Below, piece by piece: positions 63,201-64,000 of a stretch of DNA of 64,000 nucleotides (its first letter is position 1; every line of letters begins with the position of its first letter). Made by a program: the position numbers and the translations under genes. The DNA comes from Taenia hydatigena. Lineage: Eukaryota > Platyhelminthes > Cestoda > Cyclophyllidea > Taeniidae. The notes beneath the pieces were generated by a model. That model searched no databases, was not told the DNA's origin, and worked only from the letters and a program-made list of their open reading frames with translations. The stretch spans positions 7,397,381 to 7,461,380 of the forward strand of contig JADWOT020000009.1 in assembly GCA_036345935.2 (NCBI GenBank), given 5' to 3'.

Positions 63201-63640
63201 GCAGCTGTGCGACGGAACTCCACATTGTCGTGATCAATCAGATGAAAATCCAAGGTTTTGCAGAGGTTAGTAATCCCATTTAGCAATCACCCTGCTGTTG
63301 ATTGCTTAAATAAAAAGTAAACTACTTTTTGTCAATATTTTAACCAAAGAGACTGCAGATTTTACAATTTTTCCAGTTCTAACAGTGTGCATCTTAATTT
63401 TACTGCAGAACCAATTAGACATCCCATTTCCATCGATCCACCGCATATCTACAAACCAGCATGGCTCCCCTTCGAATTTGTCTGCCGTAGTTCGACGGAA
63501 GGTCCGGTGGTGGCAATCTTTGCTAACGACGGCTCTCGAGTTGAATTAGATTCACGATTCAGCGTCATAGCCTACAATGCTAGCACCATAATCGTCAACG
63601 CTCCAAGAGGTTTGCGGGACATCGACGACTTGACAATCCA
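26875..63640 (+). CDS. Giant secreted Ig/LDLa repeat protein, perlecan-like, continues beyond window
   Basis: Large extracellular protein resembling the N-terminal half of basement-membrane heparan sulfate proteoglycan (perlecan/UNC-52/Trol), which also combines LDLa and Ig domains. I assembled 32 exons by splice sites and phase; they sum to 6,917 nt (2,305 codons plus two bases) and every junction agrees. Order: signal peptide with Ig1, Ig2-Ig6 on one exon each, then alternating Ig-like and LDLa exons with 13 intact LDLa repeats, ending on an Ig-like exon at 63640 with an open phase 2 donor. Ig exons are phase 1 to 2 and LDLa exons 2 to 1, so units can be added or lost without frameshift. 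LDLa repeats bind calcium through the Asp/Glu of the xDGSDE motif. No laminin domain is seen; these would lie to the right. The perlecan name is inference from architecture; another Ig/LDLa matrix or receptor protein remains possible. Confidence 0.75.
27239..29637 (+). other. Intron 1 of the matrix gene, 2.4 kb
   Basis: AT-rich, no repeat copy or gene recognised. Long first introns often hold enhancers, but no specific site is visible. Confidence 0.45.
29638..29904 (+). CDS. Exon 2: Ig2
   Basis: Acceptor TTTCAG at 29632-29637, phase 1 in and 1 out. ILCN, FQWHN and ESGVYVC give a canonical Ig Cys-Trp-Cys set. The last 57 bp (29848-29904) lie inside the inverted-repeat arm, so the repeat boundary cuts through this coding exon. 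Confidence 0.8.
31136..31411 (+). CDS. Exon 3: Ig3 (wholly inside inverted-repeat arm A)
   Basis: QSCR, YHWLG and HSGAYTC give a complete Ig core. Phase 1 in and 1 out, acceptor TTTAG and donor GTGAGT. A near-identical antisense copy is at 46917-47192. Confidence 0.8.
32385..32440 (+). repeat. GGGT/GGGA microsatellite in arm A
   Basis: Run of GTGGGTGGGTGGATGGGG followed by GGGAGGGAGGGAGG. The paired tract in arm B (about 45880-45940) differs in copy number. Confidence 0.7.
34136..34417 (+). CDS. Exon 4: cysteine-poor Ig-like domain (Ig4)
   Basis: The acceptor AACAG ending 34135 is the one that keeps phase 1; the stronger-looking CTTTCAG at 34149 would shift frame into a stop. The domain has a C-strand Trp (YKWMSPEG) and a tail-like strand GLYTIRV, but Ig cysteines are replaced (PFSVG and YTI), so it lacks the usual disulphide. 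Donor GTAAGA, phase 1. Confidence 0.7.
34994..35235 (+). CDS. Exon 5: Ig5
   Basis: VLCE, VRWVN and NEGNYFC form a canonical Ig core. Enters in phase 1 (acceptor GCTAG) and leaves in phase 0 (donor AAG/GTGCGC), the only phase 0 junction in the gene besides the matching start of exon 6. Confidence 0.78.
35236..37616 (+). other. Intron between exons 5 and 6, 2.4 kb
   Basis: AT-rich. Holds the small hairpin at 36423-36452. No Ig or LDLa fragment was found on reading it. Confidence 0.45.
36423..36452 (+). repeat. Perfect 10-bp hairpin
   Basis: GCTCTTCCAT and ATGGAAGAGC flank a 10-nt AT-rich loop in the intron between exons 5 and 6. Small RNA precursor, factor site or chance cannot be told apart. 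Confidence 0.4.
37617..37947 (+). CDS. Exon 6: Gly-rich linker and Ig6
   Basis: Starts after AATCAG, phase 0, with a Gly/Asp-rich linker ([12 protein letters not shown]), then an Ig domain with LHCI, FEWTK and DAGRYQC. Donor GTGAGT, phase 1. A Gly-rich spacer here separates the classical Ig group from the alternating array. Confidence 0.78.
37948..39465 (+). other. Intron between exons 6 and 7, 1.5 kb
   Basis: No coding fragment or repeat recognised; separates the classical Ig exons from the alternating array. Confidence 0.45.
39466..39685 (+). CDS. Exon 7: first half of Ig-like/LDLa unit 1
   Basis: Phase 1 to 2. Contains FEIEC (B-strand Cys), the HFELR position matching DPRF of later units, and VPRGLP matching APxGLR. 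The partner Cys comes at the start of the next exon. Confidence 0.7.
39686..42311 (+). other. Introns around exon 8
   Basis: Two introns of about 1.1 and 1.36 kb, interrupted by exon 8 (40783-40949). Nothing further recognised. Confidence 0.4.
40783..40949 (+). CDS. Exon 8: LDLa1
   Basis: Starts with the second Ig-like Cys (CLLNN), then a six-Cys LDLa repeat with [13 protein letters not shown]. Phase 2 to 1. Acceptor CCTAG, donor GTGAGA. Confidence 0.75.
42312..42540 (+). CDS. Exon 9: Ig-like half of unit 2
   Basis: FQVTC, QDSRFVV and APDGLS motifs of the unit; phase 1 to 2, donor GTAGGT directly after GA of the last codon. Confidence 0.75.
43037..43209 (+). CDS. Exon 10: LDLa2
   Basis: Second Ig-like Cys (CFFPNEG), then LDLa with six Cys; [13 protein letters not shown] has Leu in place of Ser in the usual GSDE. 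Phase 2 to 1. Confidence 0.77.
43956..44081 (+). CDS. Exon 11: LDLa3, stand-alone
   Basis: Phase 1 to 1, so it carries only an LDLa repeat ([13 protein letters not shown]) without the Ig-like tail. It directly follows LDLa2 with no Ig-like exon between. Acceptor CTGCAG, donor GTATCA. Confidence 0.75.
45880..45940 (+). repeat. CCCT/CCCA microsatellite in arm B
   Basis: Reverse-complement counterpart of the arm A tract, with more CCCT units. Repeat length differs between arms by about 12 bp. Confidence 0.7.
46917..47192 (-). pseudogene. Antisense copy of exon 3 (Ig3)
   Basis: Intact open frame with the same splice sites as exon 3, differing by one residue (METGPI versus METSPI). It is on the strand opposite to the gene, so it cannot be spliced into the normal mRNA; it would only be used if the flanking segment were inverted or transcribed from the other strand. 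Confidence 0.7.
48424..48480 (-). pseudogene. Antisense fragment of exon 2
   Basis: Reverse copy of the last 57 bp of exon 2 including its donor (GAG/GTAAAG). It stops at the repeat boundary, so the rest of the Ig2 domain is absent. Confidence 0.65.
48831..49059 (+). CDS. Exon 12: Ig-like half of unit 3
   Basis: [14 protein letters not shown] and ADRGLRE motifs. Acceptor TTCTCAG at 48824-48830 keeps phase 1; the nearby CTTACAG does not. Donor GTAAGA, phase 2. It comes just after inverted-repeat arm B. Confidence 0.75.
49060..50468 (+). other. Intron between exons 12 and 13, 1.4 kb
   Basis: AT-rich, no module fragment or repeat seen. Confidence 0.4.
50469..50638 (+). CDS. Exon 13: LDLa4
   Basis: CYVAGGE then LDLa with [15 protein letters not shown]. 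Phase 2 to 1. Acceptor CGAAG lacks a good pyrimidine tract but is the only one that fits. Confidence 0.72.
51509..51750 (+). pseudogene. Decayed Ig-like exon
   Basis: Opens after CTTGCAG in the right phase and keeps PFEFTC, SDPKFMI and VYGLPEADN, but no GT donor follows the expected end (AIAFY); the frame runs into TGA at 51760. Probably non-functional and skipped; see the next feature. Confidence 0.6.
51803..51972 (+). pseudogene. Decayed LDLa exon with in-frame stop
   Basis: Has acceptor TCTTAG and a donor, and LDLa sequence [10 protein letters not shown] and DCSDASDEN, but an in-frame TGA at 51825-51827 sits where other units have Gly, and the fourth LDLa Cys is Tyr (FYDG instead of xCDG). 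Skipping it with the broken Ig-like exon keeps phase 1 from exon 13 to exon 14. Confidence 0.65.
52402..52633 (+). CDS. Exon 14: Ig-like half of unit 4
   Basis: [15 protein letters not shown] and ASYGLRG motifs. Phase 1 to 2; donor TG/GTGCGT. Confidence 0.77.
52701..52864 (+). CDS. Exon 15: LDLa5
   Basis: CVLETGAQ then LDLa [16 protein letters not shown]. The preceding intron is only 67 bp. Phase 2 to 1. Confidence 0.8.
52930..53161 (+). CDS. Exon 16: Ig-like half of unit 5
   Basis: No internal start codon makes this exon easy to miss. Acceptor GCGTCAG, then [20 protein letters not shown] and NDGLLF; donor AC/GTAGGC, phase 2. Flanking introns are 65 and 344 bp. Confidence 0.75.
53506..53675 (+). 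CDS. Exon 17: LDLa6
   Basis: Acceptor CTAAAG, weak, but it gives the phase 2 entry and the expected Cys ([10 protein letters not shown]). LDLa has [18 protein letters not shown]. Donor GTAAGC, phase 1. Confidence 0.75.
54403..54634 (+). CDS. Exon 18: Ig-like half of unit 6
   Basis: [16 protein letters not shown] and APYGIHA motifs; acceptor TCGACAG, donor GTAAGC; phase 1 to 2. Confidence 0.78.
54910..55079 (+). CDS. Exon 19: LDLa7
   Basis: [10 protein letters not shown] then LDLa [18 protein letters not shown]. Phase 2 to 1; donor GTGAGA. Confidence 0.77.
55373..55601 (+). CDS. Exon 20: Ig-like half of unit 7
   Basis: [15 protein letters not shown] and [10 protein letters not shown] motifs. 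Acceptor GTTTTAG and donor GTAGGT; phase 1 to 2. Confidence 0.77.
56027..56196 (+). CDS. Exon 21: LDLa8
   Basis: [10 protein letters not shown] then LDLa [18 protein letters not shown]. Acceptor TTCACAG, donor GTGAAA; phase 2 to 1. Confidence 0.8.
56560..56794 (+). CDS. Exon 22: Ig-like half of unit 8
   Basis: [16 protein letters not shown] and [10 protein letters not shown] motifs; phase 1 to 2; donor GTGAGT. Confidence 0.78.
56940..57008 (+). pseudogene. Orphan 3' half of an Ig-like exon
   Basis: Encodes NSTVLEV, then [12 protein letters not shown], matching the end of the Ig-like exons, with an intact GA/GTAAGT donor at 57009. The N-terminal half with the FxC motif is absent upstream and a TAA lies a few codons before it. 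If CTTAAG were used as acceptor, the 69-nt piece would fit in phase 2 to 2. Confidence 0.5.
57009..58133 (+). other. Rest of the intron between exons 22 and 23
   Basis: Follows the orphan half-exon. No matching LDLa remnant was found, so the rest of that unit appears to be lost. Confidence 0.4.
58134..58303 (+). CDS. Exon 23: LDLa9
   Basis: [10 protein letters not shown] then LDLa [18 protein letters not shown]; acceptor CCGTAG, donor GTGAGT; phase 2 to 1. Confidence 0.8.
59265..59493 (+). CDS. Exon 24: Ig-like half of unit 9
   Basis: [16 protein letters not shown] and LQGLRSVDD motifs; acceptor TTGTAG, donor GTAAGT; phase 1 to 2. Confidence 0.8.
59872..60044 (+). CDS. Exon 25: LDLa10
   Basis: CVTSRGQKK then LDLa [18 protein letters not shown]; donor GTGAGT; phase 2 to 1. 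Confidence 0.8.
60607..60841 (+). CDS. Exon 26: Ig-like half of unit 10
   Basis: [15 protein letters not shown] and [10 protein letters not shown] motifs; acceptor ATCCCAG, donor GTAAGC; phase 1 to 2. Confidence 0.8.
60982..61151 (+). CDS. Exon 27: LDLa11
   Basis: CSDSAGESS then LDLa [18 protein letters not shown]; acceptor ATTTAG, donor GTGCGT; phase 2 to 1. Confidence 0.8.
61592..61817 (+). CDS. Exon 28: Ig-like half of unit 11
   Basis: [15 protein letters not shown] and [10 protein letters not shown] motifs; acceptor TTTTCAG, donor GTAAAG; phase 1 to 2. Confidence 0.8.
61955..62124 (+). CDS. Exon 29: LDLa12
   Basis: CVSTSGDRM then LDLa with [13 protein letters not shown], where the usual CDG and GSDE are altered, so calcium binding may be weaker (inference). 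Phase 2 to 1. Confidence 0.8.
62777..63008 (+). CDS. Exon 30: Ig-like half of unit 12
   Basis: [15 protein letters not shown] and [10 protein letters not shown] motifs; acceptor ATCCAG, donor GTAGAC; phase 1 to 2. Confidence 0.8.
63096..63265 (+). CDS. Exon 31: LDLa13
   Basis: CVSTSGKKK then LDLa [18 protein letters not shown]; acceptor CGTAG, donor GTTAGT; phase 2 to 1. Confidence 0.8.
63409..63640 (+). CDS. Exon 32: Ig-like half of unit 13, last exon in window
   Basis: [15 protein letters not shown] and [10 protein letters not shown] motifs; acceptor ACTGCAG, donor CA/GTGAGC. The exon with the closing Cys and the next LDLa must lie beyond 64000. Confidence 0.78.
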
Positions 63641-64000
63641 GTGAGCGGGTTGAAAATCTGTGCTTCACAGCAAAACGTGTTTGTGGCATATGAGAGACTC
63701 CTTTGCAGATGCAACCCATGTTGTTGTGACTTTAAATTTCCATTATAAATAATCAAAGGTAAAACACTTTTACAATGTTGTCCCCTACAAATAACACTTG
63801 AAAAATTAAGTTACTTATCGAATGTCCATGACTAAAGATATTATACGGCAATACACCGACCAAAATGTACTAAACTTGGAAAAAGCCAGAGTAATGAAAT
63901 AAAATCGTGACGCGAAAGAAAATAATTGGGATGAGTGACCACAGACTTCATTCCATCGTAATTCATTGTAAATTAATTATAATGGCTGATTTTTTGTTGT

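Overview
The window is animal nuclear DNA. It carries four protein genes split by many introns, many of them short (67-160 bp) with some of 0.5-5 kb. Gene content (a mixed-lineage MAP3K, mitoribosomal mL39, Pellino, and a very long Ig/LDL-receptor-class-A matrix protein), AT-rich non-coding DNA and compact introns fit a flatworm, most likely a tapeworm. That placement is an inference from style; no marker gene settles it. No rRNA, CRISPR or bacterial operon structure is visible, and I did not find a tRNA by eye.

Layout: (1) 417-8778, plus strand: 3' part of an MLK-type MAP3K. Twelve exons join in one frame and give 1,295 residues: kinase C-lobe, a short heptad region, a CRIB motif, then a long low-complexity tail. 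The N-lobe lies left of the window. (2) 9047-10458, minus strand: a complete three-exon MRPL39 (mL39) gene, tail to tail with the MAP3K. (3) 10459-12625: intergenic DNA with two direct copies of a roughly 185-bp LTR-like repeat beginning TGTA and ending TACA; a third copy is at 26463-26612. (4) 12626-20864, minus strand: a Pellino-type E3 ubiquitin ligase in about ten exons, with FHA-like N-terminal and RING-like C-terminal parts and an extra C-terminal tail. (5) 20892-26874: 6 kb without a recognisable gene. (6) 26875 to the right edge, plus strand: a giant secreted, perlecan-like protein. I assembled 32 exons whose phases agree without exception, giving about 2,305 codons before the window ends. 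It starts with a signal peptide and six Ig-like exons, then repeats a two-exon unit: an unusual Ig-like exon (phase 1 to 2) followed by an exon with the end of that domain plus one LDLa repeat (phase 2 to 1).

The most striking structure is inside the giant gene. A roughly 4.07-kb segment (29848 to about 33925), holding the end of exon 2 and all of exon 3, recurs almost identically in reverse orientation at about 44403-48480, in a later intron of the same gene. The arms flank 10.5 kb with exons 4-11. The array also holds one clearly decayed unit (51509-51972: lost donor, in-frame TGA, lost LDLa cysteine) that can be skipped without changing frame, and an orphan half-exon (56940-57008). MAP3K/MLK and Pellino both belong to stress and innate signalling; mL39 and the matrix protein are unrelated to them, so no functional cluster is claimed.
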